From DATKYK01 sp034430255 (GTDB lineage: Bacteria > Chloroflexota > Dehalococcoidia > E44-bin15), in contig DAOUEU010000063.1 of NCBI GenBank assembly GCA_034430255.1, forward strand, positions 1 to 13,404: a DNA stretch of 13,404 nt, written 5' to 3'. The position numbers and the translations under genes were made by a program. Each line of letters starts with the position of its first letter. The first letter of the stretch is position 1. The notes under the pieces are model-generated. The model had not been told where the DNA came from, made no database searches, and saw nothing but the letters and a program-made list of their open reading frames with translations. Positions 1 to 6,476 of the stretch are shown here, piece after piece.

Positions 1-425
1 CACCTACGCCTACACCTACGCCTACACCTACGCCTACACCTACGCCGACACCAACACCCACACCTACACCTACACCTACGCCTACGCCTACGCCTACACC
101 TACGCCTACGCCTACGCCTACCCCTACACCGACTACCACTCCTACTCCTACTCCGACAATATGTACCACGTGGGAGTTCCCGCATGGTCTCATCCAAGAC
201 CCAATGGCAGTTTTTCCCAGGCTTTATAATTGCCCGGATATTGACTTGCCTACCGGAACGGAGCCCGATGCGTTAGTAGTAGTGTGGGACTATGATGAGG
301 CTACCATGGTGTGGACATGGTTCAAGCCAGGCTGGCCAGAGAGCACCCTGGAGACCCTGAAAAATGGCGCCATATACCTCATCACCGTAACAGAGGCATG
401 CACCTGGGAGATACCTTACCAATAG
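1..425 (+). CDS. Secreted or surface protein, C-terminal part, with Pro-Thr repeat linker (5' truncated)
   Basis: The frame is open from base 3 to the TAA-type end at 423-425 (TAG) and enters from outside the window, so the N-terminus is missing. The first ~50 codons are almost pure Pro-Thr (CCT ACG / CCT ACA and variants), which is typical of an extracellular linker in surface or secreted proteins. A tryptophan-rich domain of about 90 residues follows, containing WDYDEATMVWTWFKPGW and ending in ITVTEACTWEIPYQ. I recall similar short C-terminal domains after PT linkers in Chloroflexota exported proteins, but I cannot name the family. An ATG at 204 in this frame is only an internal methionine, because the frame is open far upstream of it. 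The next gene in the same direction is also a (broken) exported protein, which suggests a surface-protein locus. Function is unknown; binding to a wall or extracellular ligand is a guess. Confidence 0.7.
   Translation, partial: PTPTPTPTPTPTPTPTPTPTPTPTPTPTPTPTPTPTPTPTPTPTTTPTPTPTICTTWEFPHGLIQDPMAVFPRLYNCPDIDLPTGTEPDALVVVWDYDEATMVWTWFKPGWPESTLETLKNGAIYLITVTEACTWEIPYQ
3..158 (+). repeat. Imperfect 6-bp tandem repeat (CCTACR) coding for Thr-Pro
   Basis: About 26 copies of a hexamer CCTACG or CCTACA with scattered variants (CCGACA, CCAACA, CCCACA, CCGACT, CCTACT) run from the left edge to about 158. The unit is two codons, so copy-number change would keep the reading frame. The array continues beyond the window on the left. 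It codes for the linker of the surface protein described above. Confidence 0.9.
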
Positions 426-507
426 GCAGATTTTTAAATCCTGAGTGCTGCCAAGAGAATTCTGGTTGGCTAAGAGAGAGGGAGATCACTAAAGGGAGGG
501 GAGGAAA

Positions 508-1420
508 GTAAACAAGTTTCGATTAGTAGCTACTTCCCTATTATTAGCACGGTGCTGGCACTAATATAATTGATCCGGCAGACTTCCAGCTAGTAGCCCA
601 GAATACAGAGAGGGCTATAACGCTGAGCGGCGATGACCCTCTAGTCGCTGACGTAAATGACCAGGGCAACGTTGACGTAGATGACCTGCAGCTGGTGGCG
701 CAATGCCTCGTCGGGACTATTATCGAGTTTCCTACCCCTACACCCACCCCTGCTGGTGAGGTAGTCACTTTCCCCGACCCGAATCTTGAGGCGGCCATTC
801 GTCTGGTTATAAGAAAGCCTACGGGAAACATTTTGCAATCTGACCTTGATGGGCTTACTAGCCTTGTTGCTGCAGCAAGAGGCATTACCGACCTCACAGG
901 AATGGAGCACTGCACGAGCCTGAGGAAGCTCTCCCTTGCCGTGAACCAGATAAGTGACATCTCGCCCCTGTCTAACCTCACCAGCCTGACATGGCTCTGG
1001 GCTTCGGTGAACCAGATAAGCGACATCTCGATTCTGTCTAACTTCACCAAACTGTATGACCTCGACATCTCCCCTATAACCAGATAAGTGACATAGGGCC
1101 TCTGGTGGACAACCCAGGGATTTCGGCGGGAGATTGGGTTAGTTTGTATGGCAATCCCTTGAACGCCGTCTCCATCGACACCTATATCCCTCAGCTCGAG
1201 GCGAGGGGTGTGGTAGTGTTTTACTGATCCTGCCGCACCAGGGGAAGATGAGGGCTGCTTCATCGCCACCGCTGCCTACGGCACATCGATGGCTGCAGAA
1301 ATCGACACTCTCAGAGCGTTCAGGGATGAAGTGCTGCTGGAAAGCACAGTAGGCTCTCAACTTGTGGAGTGGTAGTACCAGAAAAGCCCTCTCTGCTATC
1401 CTTGCCAACGGCTCTAATTC
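508..1420 (+). pseudogene. Broken dockerin-LRR surface protein (signal peptide, dockerin, PT linker, leucine-rich repeats, CFIATAAYGT tail)
   Basis: The pieces of one exported protein lie in order but in different frames. Bases 508-546 read NKFRLVATSLLL, a signal-peptide start after a GGGAGGGGAGG ribosome site, but the expected start codon is GTA. The frame then changes. From 548 comes NIIDPADFQLVAQ and then DVNDQGNVDVDDLQLVAQ, a dockerin calcium loop, followed by PTPTPTP and leucine-rich repeats of the NQISDIS-PLSNLTSL type, ending at a stop at 1085-1087. From about 1074 a second frame continues with NQISDIGPLVDNPG and NPLNAVSIDTYIPQLEARG to a stop at 1225-1227. From 1223 the earlier frame resumes with DEGCFIATAAYGTSMAAEID and stops at TAG 1373 (LVEW*YQKSP), where homologs I recall have Tyr-Tyr. 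At least three frameshifts, a nonsense codon and a lost start indicate decay. Internalin-like LRR proteins usually bind other proteins or surfaces. The right boundary is approximate. The open GTG frame at 695-1087 is only the middle of this remnant. Confidence 0.8.
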
Positions 1421-1464
1421 TATATAACTCCCAACCTATGTCCCCGGCCTCCCATCGAGCATGA

Positions 1465-1493
1465 TTGACTATGTGGCGCGAGAGCCTTAGAAT
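1465..1493 (+). promoter_or_regulatory. Likely sigma-70-type promoter for the kor operon
   Basis: TTGACT at 1465-1470 and TAGAAT at 1488-1493 are separated by exactly 17 bases; each matches the consensus at five of six positions. Transcription would start near 1500, giving a leader of about 30 bases before the ATG at 1532. A TTGACA at 1493-1498 has no good -10 partner. Prediction only. Confidence 0.45.
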
Positions 1494-1531
1494 TGACAGT
1501 TGTAATAAGGGCTTTTTAGCAGGCGGTTTTC

Positions 1532-1768
1532 ATGAGTTCGGGAAAGACAGATACTAAGATAAGGGGATATATCGAAATTGACCAGGAGTTCTGCAAGGGA
1601 TGCCAGATCTGCATGTCGTTCTGCCCCAAGGATGCGATTTACCCTTCCGACAAACTGAATGCCAGTGGCTATTTACCGGTCCAGTTTAAAAGTGACAGCG
1701 GGTGCACCGGCTGCGCTATCTGTGCTGTGGTATGTCCGGAAGTTGCGATAGAGGTTTACCGTGACTAA
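1532..1768 (+). CDS. korD: 2-oxoacid:ferredoxin oxidoreductase, delta (ferredoxin-like) subunit
   Basis: A 78-residue cytoplasmic protein with two complete 4Fe-4S motifs, CKGCQICMSFCP (Cys 21, 24, 27, 31) and CTGCAICAVVCP (Cys 58, 61, 64, 68), each followed by the usual small or hydrophobic residues. This is the 2[4Fe-4S] subunit that carries electrons from the thiamine-diphosphate/FeS core to external ferredoxin. The ATG at 1532 is preceded by AGGCGG (1521-1526), a modest ribosome site. It is the first gene of a tight four-gene operon; its last 8 bases overlap the GTG start of the alpha gene. The order delta-alpha-beta-gamma is common for bacterial 2-oxoglutarate or branched-chain 2-oxoacid enzymes. 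The substrate cannot be set from this subunit. Confidence 0.9.
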   Translation: MSSGKTDTKIRGYIEIDQEFCKGCQICMSFCPKDAIYPSDKLNASGYLPVQFKSDSGCTGCAICAVVCPEVAIEVYRD

Positions 1769-2837
1769 GGTTCTCATGAATGGTAACAGCACGATCGGAG
1801 AAGCAGCCATCCGGGCTGGCTGTCAGTGCTATTTCGGCTACCCTATTACCCCTCAGAATGAGCTGACCGAGTATATGGCTGCCCACCTGAGCAGAAGGAA
1901 GGGTTGCTCCTTTATTCAGGCAGAAAGTGAGATCGCTGCCATAAACATGGTCTACGGGGCTAGCGTGGCCGGGTCAAGGGCCATGACCTCCTCCTCTAGC
2001 CCCGGAATCAGCCTGAAGCAGGAGGGTATCTCCTATCTGGCAGCCTGCGAGCTTCCCGCGGTGATTGTCAATATGACCCGAGGCGGGCCGGGGTTGGGAA
2101 GCATATCCGCTTCTCAGTCGGACTATTTCCAGGCTACCCGTGGCGGAGGTCACGGAGACTACCGGACCATAGTTCTGGCCCCATCATCGGGGCAGGAGTT
2201 GGCAGACCTCACCCACCGCGCCTTTGACCTGGCCGATAAGTATCTGGTTCCGGTAATTGTTCTTGGAGATGCCATGCTGGGGCAGATGAGGGAGCCGGTA
2301 GAATTCAAGCATGAAGCACCCGATGAACTACCGGTAAGAAGCAATGCGCTGAGGGGGGCTAAAGGGCGACCGAGCAGTATTATCAAGACCTTCACCTCAA
2401 AGCCCGCCGAGCTGGAGGAGATAAACTGGAGCCTGTTCAGAAGGTACCAATTGATCAAGAAAGAAGAGACCGCCTACGAGGCCTTTATGGTTGACGATGC
2501 CAGGCTGGTAGTCGTTGCCTTCGGGATAGCAGCCCGGATTGCCAAAGGGGCGATTAAGAATGCAAGGTCAAATGGGCTGAGAGTGGGAATGTTGAGGCCA
2601 ATTACCCTGTGGCCATTTCCTTCCCAAAAGCTGAAAGATTTGTCTAAAAAGACAAAGGATTTTCTCGTCTTTGAGCTGAACATGGGCCAGATGATAGAAG
2701 ATGTGCAACTGGCACTGGAAGGCAAAGGAGCGGTTTACTTCTACGGGAGGCCGGGAGGCGTTATTCCCACCCCCACAGAGGTCTCCCGTGTAATATCGCG
2801 CTATTATTATCAGAAGGGTTTGAAGTCGGCAAAATGA
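1761..2837 (+). CDS. korA: 2-oxoacid:ferredoxin oxidoreductase, alpha subunit (KorA/VorB type)
   Basis: This 358-residue subunit carries the pyrimidine-binding domain of a thiamine-diphosphate enzyme that converts a 2-oxoacid plus CoA to acyl-CoA, CO2 and reduced ferredoxin. Visible hallmarks are GNSTIGEAAIRAGC near the N-terminus, GYPITPQNEL (26-35), QAESEIAAI (53-61), TSSSSPGISL (76-85) and RGGPGLGS (108-114). The C-terminal third (from about residue 245) is the transketolase C-like domain with GMLRPITLWPFP. Length is normal for the four-subunit class and there is no fused gamma domain. The GTG start at 1761 overlaps korD by 8 bases, suggesting coupled translation. The protein closely resembles what is often annotated as VorB (3-methyl-2-oxobutanoate dehydrogenase) or KorA (2-oxoglutarate). 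I cannot decide the substrate from sequence alone. Confidence 0.92.
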   Translation: MTKVLMNGNSTIGEAAIRAGCQCYFGYPITPQNELTEYMAAHLSRRKGCSFIQAESEIAAINMVYGASVAGSRAMTSSSSPGISLKQEGISYLAACELPAVIVNMTRGGPGLGSISASQSDYFQATRGGGHGDYRTIVLAPSSGQELADLTHRAFDLADKYLVPVIVLGDAMLGQMREPVEFKHEAPDELPVRSNALRGAKGRPSSIIKTFTSKPAELEEINWSLFRRYQLIKKEETAYEAFMVDDARLVVVAFGIAARIAKGAIKNARSNGLRVGMLRPITLWPFPSQKLKDLSKKTKDFLVFELNMGQMIEDVQLALEGKGAVYFYGRPGGVIPTPTEVSRVISRYYYQKGLKSAK

Positions 2838-3589
2838 GAAAGGTCTACACCCGACCCAGATCGTTAAAGAGGGTCCCTTTCCACTACTGTCCCGGATGTG
2901 GGCATCCCATCGTCCACAGGGTCATGACTGAGCTCATTGACGAGATGCACCTTCAGGATAGGATCATCGGTATTCCACCGCCCGGGTGCTCGGTCTTTGC
3001 TTATCACTACTTCGATGTGGACATGGCAGAATCGGCCCATGGCAGAGGGGCGGCGGTGGCGACCGGCATAAAAAGGGCATATCCCGAGGTAATAGTTTTT
3101 ACCTATCAGGGGGATGGCGATCTTGCCGCCATCGGCACCGCTGAGACCATACATGCCGCCAACCGGGGAGAGAGGATAACCGCCATCTTCATCAACAACG
3201 CCGTCTATGGAATGACCGGGGGGCAGATGGCCCCAACCACCCTTTCAGAGCAGGTGACCACCACCACCCCCTACGGACGGGATGTAAATCTTGAAGGATA
3301 TCCGGTCAAAATGAGCGAAATTGTGGCTCTGGTCCGGGGTGCGGTATATGTCGAGCGGACTGCGGTGAACTCCCCAGCCAACATTAGAAAGACCAAGAAG
3401 GCTATCCGCAAGGCGCTCCAGTCACAGATCGATGGTCTCGGCTTCTCCCTGGTGGAAATACTCTCCCCATGTCCCACCAACTGGAGGATGACCCCGTTGG
3501 AATCGTGGCAGTGGATCGACAAAGAGATGACAAAGGAGTTCCCTCTGGGGGTAATCAAGGACATAACTGGAAAAACCGATGCTGATTAA
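2834..3589 (+). CDS. korB: 2-oxoacid:ferredoxin oxidoreductase, beta subunit (TPP-binding)
   Basis: A 251-residue subunit holding the thiamine-diphosphate pyrophosphate-binding site. CPGCGH (19-24) is the classic start of the family. AHGRGAAVATGIK (68-80), the Mg-binding GDGD (93-96) and NNAVYGMTGGQ (121-131) complete the cofactor loop, and the TP(Y)GRD segment follows at about 145-150. Length is shorter than the ~280-300 residues of many KorB proteins but within the family range. The ATG overlaps the korA stop (ATGA). It acts with the alpha subunit in the cytoplasm. The sequence looks complete and functional. Confidence 0.93.
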   Translation: MRKVYTRPRSLKRVPFHYCPGCGHPIVHRVMTELIDEMHLQDRIIGIPPPGCSVFAYHYFDVDMAESAHGRGAAVATGIKRAYPEVIVFTYQGDGDLAAIGTAETIHAANRGERITAIFINNAVYGMTGGQMAPTTLSEQVTTTTPYGRDVNLEGYPVKMSEIVALVRGAVYVERTAVNSPANIRKTKKAIRKALQSQIDGLGFSLVEILSPCPTNWRMTPLESWQWIDKEMTKEFPLGVIKDITGKTDAD

Positions 3590-4109
3590 GACAGTATTTG
3601 CCGGTTTTGGAGGTCAGGGTGTTCTATCCATGGGGCTCAGTCTGGCCCAGGCAGCAATGCTAGAGGGAAAGAACGTAACCTATTTACCCTCCTACGGCGC
3701 CGAGGTCCGCGGGGGCACTGCCAACTGCACGGTTGCGGTATCGGACGAGGAGATTGCATCTCCGGTTGCCTCCTCCCCGGACTTCGTTGTCGCCATGAAC
3801 CAGCCCTCTCTGGTCAGATTTCAAAACCAGATTCAATCGGGGGGTGTTCTGTTTATCAATTCCTCTCTGATTGAAGCTGAAATCTCAAGGGGTGATATTG
3901 AAATTGTCAGAGTGCCAGCAAACAGTATTGCCGAAGAACTGGGCAGCCCTAAATCAGCCAATATGGTGATGCTGGGAGCATTTACCAAGAAAAGCAATCT
4001 GGTCTCCGTTTCGAGCGTGATTGAAGAGCTGAAAAGCACCCTGAAGAAGAAACAGAAACTGATCGCAATCAACCAGAAGGCCCTGATGACAGGATATGAT
4101 CTGGTCTAA
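3579..4109 (+). CDS. korC: 2-oxoacid:ferredoxin oxidoreductase, gamma subunit
   Basis: A 176-residue protein of the pyruvate/ketoisovalerate oxidoreductase catalytic (gamma) domain family, with FAGFGGQGVL (7-16) and PSYGAEVRGGTANC (37-50), both strongly conserved in this subunit. This domain contributes to CoA binding and complex assembly. The ATG at 3579 lies inside the end of korB with an 11-base overlap, so the four kor genes are probably translated as a coupled unit. There is no clear terminator after the stop; a weak inverted repeat (4119-4220) occupies the gap before the ACT-domain gene. Confidence 0.92.
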   Translation: MLIKTVFAGFGGQGVLSMGLSLAQAAMLEGKNVTYLPSYGAEVRGGTANCTVAVSDEEIASPVASSPDFVVAMNQPSLVRFQNQIQSGGVLFINSSLIEAEISRGDIEIVRVPANSIAEELGSPKSANMVMLGAFTKKSNLVSVSSVIEELKSTLKKKQKLIAINQKALMTGYDLV

Positions 4110-4118
4110 TGAGTGGTT

Positions 4119-4220
4119 AGCAGTCAGCCATCAGAAGTCAGTTGGATATGTACAATTCGGTTCTCTGCTAATCGTAGCAAATATCATAAGAATACTGGCC
4201 AGCGCTGAAGGCTGAAAGCT
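4119..4220. repeat. Imperfect inverted repeat with TCAGCC arms
   Basis: The left arm AGCAGTCAGCCATCAG (4119-4134) and the reverse complement of the right arm (CTGAAGGCTGAAAGCT, 4205-4220) match at 13 of 16 positions, with about 70 bases between them. The right arm is followed by TTTTTAAAA. Similar TCAGC-rich inverted repeats are scattered in many genomes. It could be a dispersed non-coding repeat or a processing or attenuation element between korC and the ACT gene. Weak on its own. Confidence 0.4.
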
Positions 4221-4241
4221 TTTTAAAATCGGGGGTAAGTC

Positions 4242-4673
4242 ATGTGCGTAAAACAGACGTCGATTAGTCTTGATAACGTGCCGGGGAGGTTCTTGGATGT
4301 GAGCGAATACCTGGGAGCTGAAGGGATAAACATCAGGGCTATTTCCGTAGCCGATACATCCGACGTCAGTACCGTAAGGTTTGTTGCAGATGATCCGGAG
4401 AAAACTGCCAACGTCTTGAGAAGCCATGGTTATTCGGTAAAAGAAACCGATGTAATAGCTGTAGAGGTGCCTGACCATCCCGGTGGCCTTCAAGCAGTAC
4501 TCAAGCCTCTTAAAAGGAACAACATTAACGTCCATTATCTCTATCCCTATCTGGGAAGGGGAGCAAGCGGGCAGCCCATAATAATCGTGGGCGTGGATAA
4601 AACCGAAGAGGCCCTGGATGTTTTAAAAAGGAACTGGGTTCACACGTTCGGTAAAGAGATCTATGCCCTTTGA
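4242..4673 (+). CDS. Tandem ACT-domain protein
   Basis: A 143-residue cytoplasmic protein made of two ACT domains (about 4-68 and 70-140). Each has the beta-alpha-beta-beta-alpha-beta pattern: the first contains LDNVPGRFLDVSEYLGAEGI and ISVADTSDVSTVRFV, the second VEVPDHPGGLQAVLKPLK and NNINVHYLYPYL. The VPGRFLD and DHPGGL loops are typical ligand-binding turns. ACT domains bind amino acids and regulate enzymes or transcription; no catalytic or DNA-binding part is present. Stand-alone tandem ACT proteins often lie beside 2-oxoacid (indolepyruvate) ferredoxin oxidoreductases and phenylacetate-CoA ligases. The position 132 bases after korC fits a sensor role for that amino-acid-linked pathway, which is inference. 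The ATG at 4242 follows GGGGGT (4231-4236) at a usual distance. It is convergent with the decarboxylase gene on the other strand. Confidence 0.85.
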   Translation: MCVKQTSISLDNVPGRFLDVSEYLGAEGINIRAISVADTSDVSTVRFVADDPEKTANVLRSHGYSVKETDVIAVEVPDHPGGLQAVLKPLKRNNINVHYLYPYLGRGASGQPIIIVGVDKTEEALDVLKRNWVHTFGKEIYAL

Positions 4674-4705
4674 CGAATTCCCCCTGAACGATCCGCTGAA
4701 TACCT

Positions 4706-5827
4706 TTATGACAAGAATGCGATCAGCAGTCCAGCTACGGTAGCGGAGCCGATGACGCCGGCGACGTTCGGCCCCATGGCATGGAGCAGCAGGAAGTTCT
4801 GCGAGTTAGCGCGCTGCCCCTCAACCTGCACCACCCTCGCCGCCATGGGCACTGCAGAGACCCCAGCGGCACCGATGAGCGGGTTGACCTTCCCGCCGGT
4901 GAGCCAGCACATCAGCTTGCCCATCAGAACGCCGCTGGCGGTCCCGAAACCGAAGGCGAACAGCCCGAGCAAGAATATCTTAAGGGTATCAGGGCTCAGC
5001 ACCCTACTAGCAGCCATCTCAGCACCAACGACAACGCACAGGAAGATAGTGACGATGTTTATCAGTTCGTTGCCCGCTGTCTTGTGCAGACGCTCGGTGA
5101 CACCACACTCACGCAGAAGGTTGCCGAACATCAGCATTCCGATAAGCGGTGCCGCTTTGGGCAGCAGCAGGACCACGATCACGGTGATAATAATGGGGAA
5201 CAGGATAAGCTCCAGCCTGGAGACCTCACGGGGATCCTCCATGACAATAGCCCTCTCCCTCTGGTTGGTTAGCAGCCGCATAATAGGCGGCTGAATAATG
5301 GGCACCAGCGCCATGTAGGAATAGGCAGCGATGGCTATTATGCCCAGCAGTTCCGGCTTATCCGGAGCCAGCATCACAGTGGTGTATATCGCCGTGGGAC
5401 CGTCTGCACCGCCGATGATCCCAATGCTGCCTGCCTCGTTAAGGGGAAATCCCCAGGCAAGCGCTGAAAATAGTGCAGCAAAGATGCCGAATTGCGCCGC
5501 CGCGCCGAGGAAAAACGTCTTGGGATTTGCCAGCAGGGGGCTGAAGTCGGTAAGTGCCCCGATACCGAGGAAAATAAGGGGAGGGAAAATGGCCAGGTGA
5601 ACGCCCAAACCGAGGTAGTTGAGCAGACCACCCTCCTCCATGAGACCAGTGCCTGGGAGGTTTGCAAGTATTACGCCGAAACCGATGGGGAGCAGCAGGA
5701 GTGGCTCATATTTCTTCTTAATCGCCAGATAGATAAGGACTCCGCCGACGATGAGCATAACCACATTGCCCCAGTATAAGTCGGCGAAGCCTGTTGTGTT
5801 TAGAAATTCCCAGATTCGATCCAGCAC
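4706..5827 (-). CDS. oadB: Na+-translocating carboxylic-acid decarboxylase, beta subunit (OadB/GcdB/MmdB)
   Basis: A 373-residue, strongly hydrophobic membrane protein of the beta-subunit family, which decarboxylates carboxybiotin and uses the energy to pump Na+ outward. GGADGPTAIY (139-148) contains the essential membrane aspartate (D142). NPLIGAAGVSAVPMAARV (315-332) has N315, G319, S324 and R331, with the same spacing as N373, G377, S382 and R389 of Klebsiella OadB as I remember them. Length and about ten hydrophobic segments are normal. The start is GTG at 5827, with GAGGG just upstream. The gene looks intact, yet the two genes before it on the same strand (biotin carrier and gamma-like subunit) are broken. 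It would therefore need a carrier and carboxyltransferase coded elsewhere, or it is the last survivor of a dying operon. Substrate (oxaloacetate, methylmalonyl-CoA, glutaconyl-CoA or malonate) is not decidable. Confidence 0.92.
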   Translation of the reverse strand: MLDRIWEFLNTTGFADLYWGNVVMLIVGGVLIYLAIKKKYEPLLLLPIGFGVILANLPGTGLMEEGGLLNYLGLGVHLAIFPPLIFLGIGALTDFSPLLANPKTFFLGAAAQFGIFAALFSALAWGFPLNEAGSIGIIGGADGPTAIYTTVMLAPDKPELLGIIAIAAYSYMALVPIIQPPIMRLLTNQRERAIVMEDPREVSRLELILFPIIITVIVVLLLPKAAPLIGMLMFGNLLRECGVTERLHKTAGNELINIVTIFLCVVVGAEMAASRVLSPDTLKIFLLGLFAFGFGTASGVLMGKLMCWLTGGKVNPLIGAAGVSAVPMAARVVQVEGQRANSQNFLLLHAMGPNVAGVIGSATVAGLLIAFLS

Positions 5828-5830
5828 CCT

Positions 5831-6034
5831 CTATCCCTCGATAGAAACCATGGGCTCCCCTTTCTCACATGACCACCCTCCGATACATGCATCTCCTCGA
5901 TGTTACCGTACACCGCCCGCCTGCACCGTATCGCCAACCTTGACATCAAAAGCGAACACCCTGCCCTCCACAACCTCTTCACCATCTACCCCCTAGGTCT
6001 CACCCTCCAGGGCGGTCGTGAACCTTCGCTTCAT
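5831..6034 (-). pseudogene. Remnant of biotin carrier (biotinyl-domain) subunit of the Na+ decarboxylase
   Basis: Reading leftward from an ATG at 6034, MKRRFTTALEGET looks like the start of a small biotin carrier, then hits a TAG at 5993-5995. The same frame goes on with EEVVEGRVFAF and DVKVGDTVQAGG, the first half of a biotinyl/lipoyl domain, to a stop at 5903-5905. The next frame gives GNIEEMHVSEGGHVRKG, the last half of such a domain. A further one-base shift gives GEPMVSIEG and a stop at 5831, just before the oadB GTG. The hairpin that should carry the biotinylated lysine (AMKM) is absent, and the linker between start and domain is mostly gone too. The domain is too short to be a simple sequencing slip. 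An alternative reading takes IEEMHV as a ruined IEAMKM with His for Lys; either way no biotinyl lysine remains. Confidence 0.75.
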
Positions 6035-6038
6035 TTAC

Positions 6039-6247
6039 CTACCTTTTGCTCGGTCGATCTAAATAGCCCCTCACTGCAGCCGCAATTATCGCCTTTCCCC
6101 TCGCTGCCTTGCGCCTTCCTTAACCCTCCTCCCGACGCTAGCCCCCCACTGCAGGCCCCGGCTCAACCCTACGAAACAGAAAGAAATGAGCATTAGCGCC
6201 CCCAGCGCGATCACCGTCAGCTGTAGGGCGTCGATGTAACCTTCCAT
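6039..6247 (-). pseudogene. Remnant of small gamma-like (OadG-type) membrane subunit
   Basis: An ATG at 6247 opens MEGYIDALQLTVIALGALML followed by ISFCFVGLSRGLQ, a single membrane helix of the OadG type, and runs as 53 residues to TAA at 6086-6088. One frame over, the sequence RRKAARGKAIIAAAVRGYLD ends in PSKR and a stop at 6039-6041. This matches the KxAAIAAAVAAYL-like tail I associate with decarboxylase gamma subunits in this kind of operon. The natural reading is one gene broken by a frameshift near 6100. The order gamma-like, biotin carrier, OadB with gaps of only a few bases is that of a decarboxylase operon. The gamma subunit normally anchors and stabilises the complex. If the 53-residue form is translated it could still insert in the membrane, so a shortened active protein is not fully excluded. 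Confidence 0.6.
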
Positions 6248-6400
6248 TTCACTATCACAGCACGTATGAAGCCGTGCTCAGTTTATACTTTTCCGAAGCA
6301 GAAAACAAGCTACCGAATTGACTGATTAAGTACATTGGTGATGCGTCACCGTTCCACCGTCTTTTCCCCATCACTACTACGAAAATAGAGCTACGTTCTC
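6248..6400. other. Non-coding stretch upstream of the decayed decarboxylase operon
   Basis: No gene is visible. It contains two small hairpins: AGCACG / CGTGCT (6259-6264 with 6273-6278) and GGTGA / TCACC (6337-6341 with 6346-6350). On the minus strand TATAAA occurs near 6283-6288, but I see no well-placed -35 partner. It may be the old promoter and leader region of the gamma-like gene. Confidence 0.35.
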
Positions 6401-6468
6401 TGTCATTCCGAAATTTTTTCGGAATCTCAAGGTTAATACAGGGATGCTGAAACAGGTTCAGCATGACA
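6401..6468. repeat. Cloverleaf-like palindromic dispersed repeat (REP/MITE-like)
   Basis: Terminal TGTCAT (6401-6406) pairs with ATGACA (6463-6468). Inside are two hairpins: ATTCCGAA (6405-6412) with TTCGGAAT (6418-6425), and ATGCTGAA (6444-6451) with TTCAGCAT (6457-6464), each with a 5-base loop. I recall near-identical elements, with a GATGCTGAAACAGGTTCAGCATGACA-type right half, scattered between genes in many environmental genomes, but copy number here cannot be seen. It lies 8 bases past the rtcB stop and could act as a 3' processing or weak termination structure for that transcript. It lacks a T-run, so it is not a standard terminator. Confidence 0.75.
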
Positions 6469-6476
6469 AGGCCGAA

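Noticed and set aside
1..158. CRISPR array or origin iterons
   Set aside because: The repeat is a 6-base coding unit with no unique spacers and it stays in frame with a protein that continues to 425.
311..511. 66-codon plus-strand frame
   Set aside because: Mostly overlaps the surface-protein end in another frame; the rest runs through the ribosome-site region of the next gene, with no recognisable features.
544..1269. Long minus-strand open frame (241 codons)
   Set aside because: It lies opposite the dockerin-LRR remnant, whose protein features are clear on the plus strand; its own translation is low-complexity and Ser/Arg-rich with no family likeness.
4752..5294. Plus-strand open frames of 163-180 codons opposite oadB
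   Set aside because: Shadows of a GC-rich membrane-protein gene; composition rich in Pro/Ser/Arg/His and no domain likeness, while the minus strand gives a textbook OadB.
5900..6196. 98-codon plus-strand frame over the decayed carrier region
   Set aside because: Pro/Leu/Ser-rich shadow with no domain; the minus strand holds recognisable biotinyl and gamma-subunit pieces.
6255..6464. 69-codon minus-strand frame (MLNLFQHPCINLEIPKKFRND...)
   Set aside because: Its N-terminal half is translation of the palindromic repeat, a false gene often predicted in such elements.
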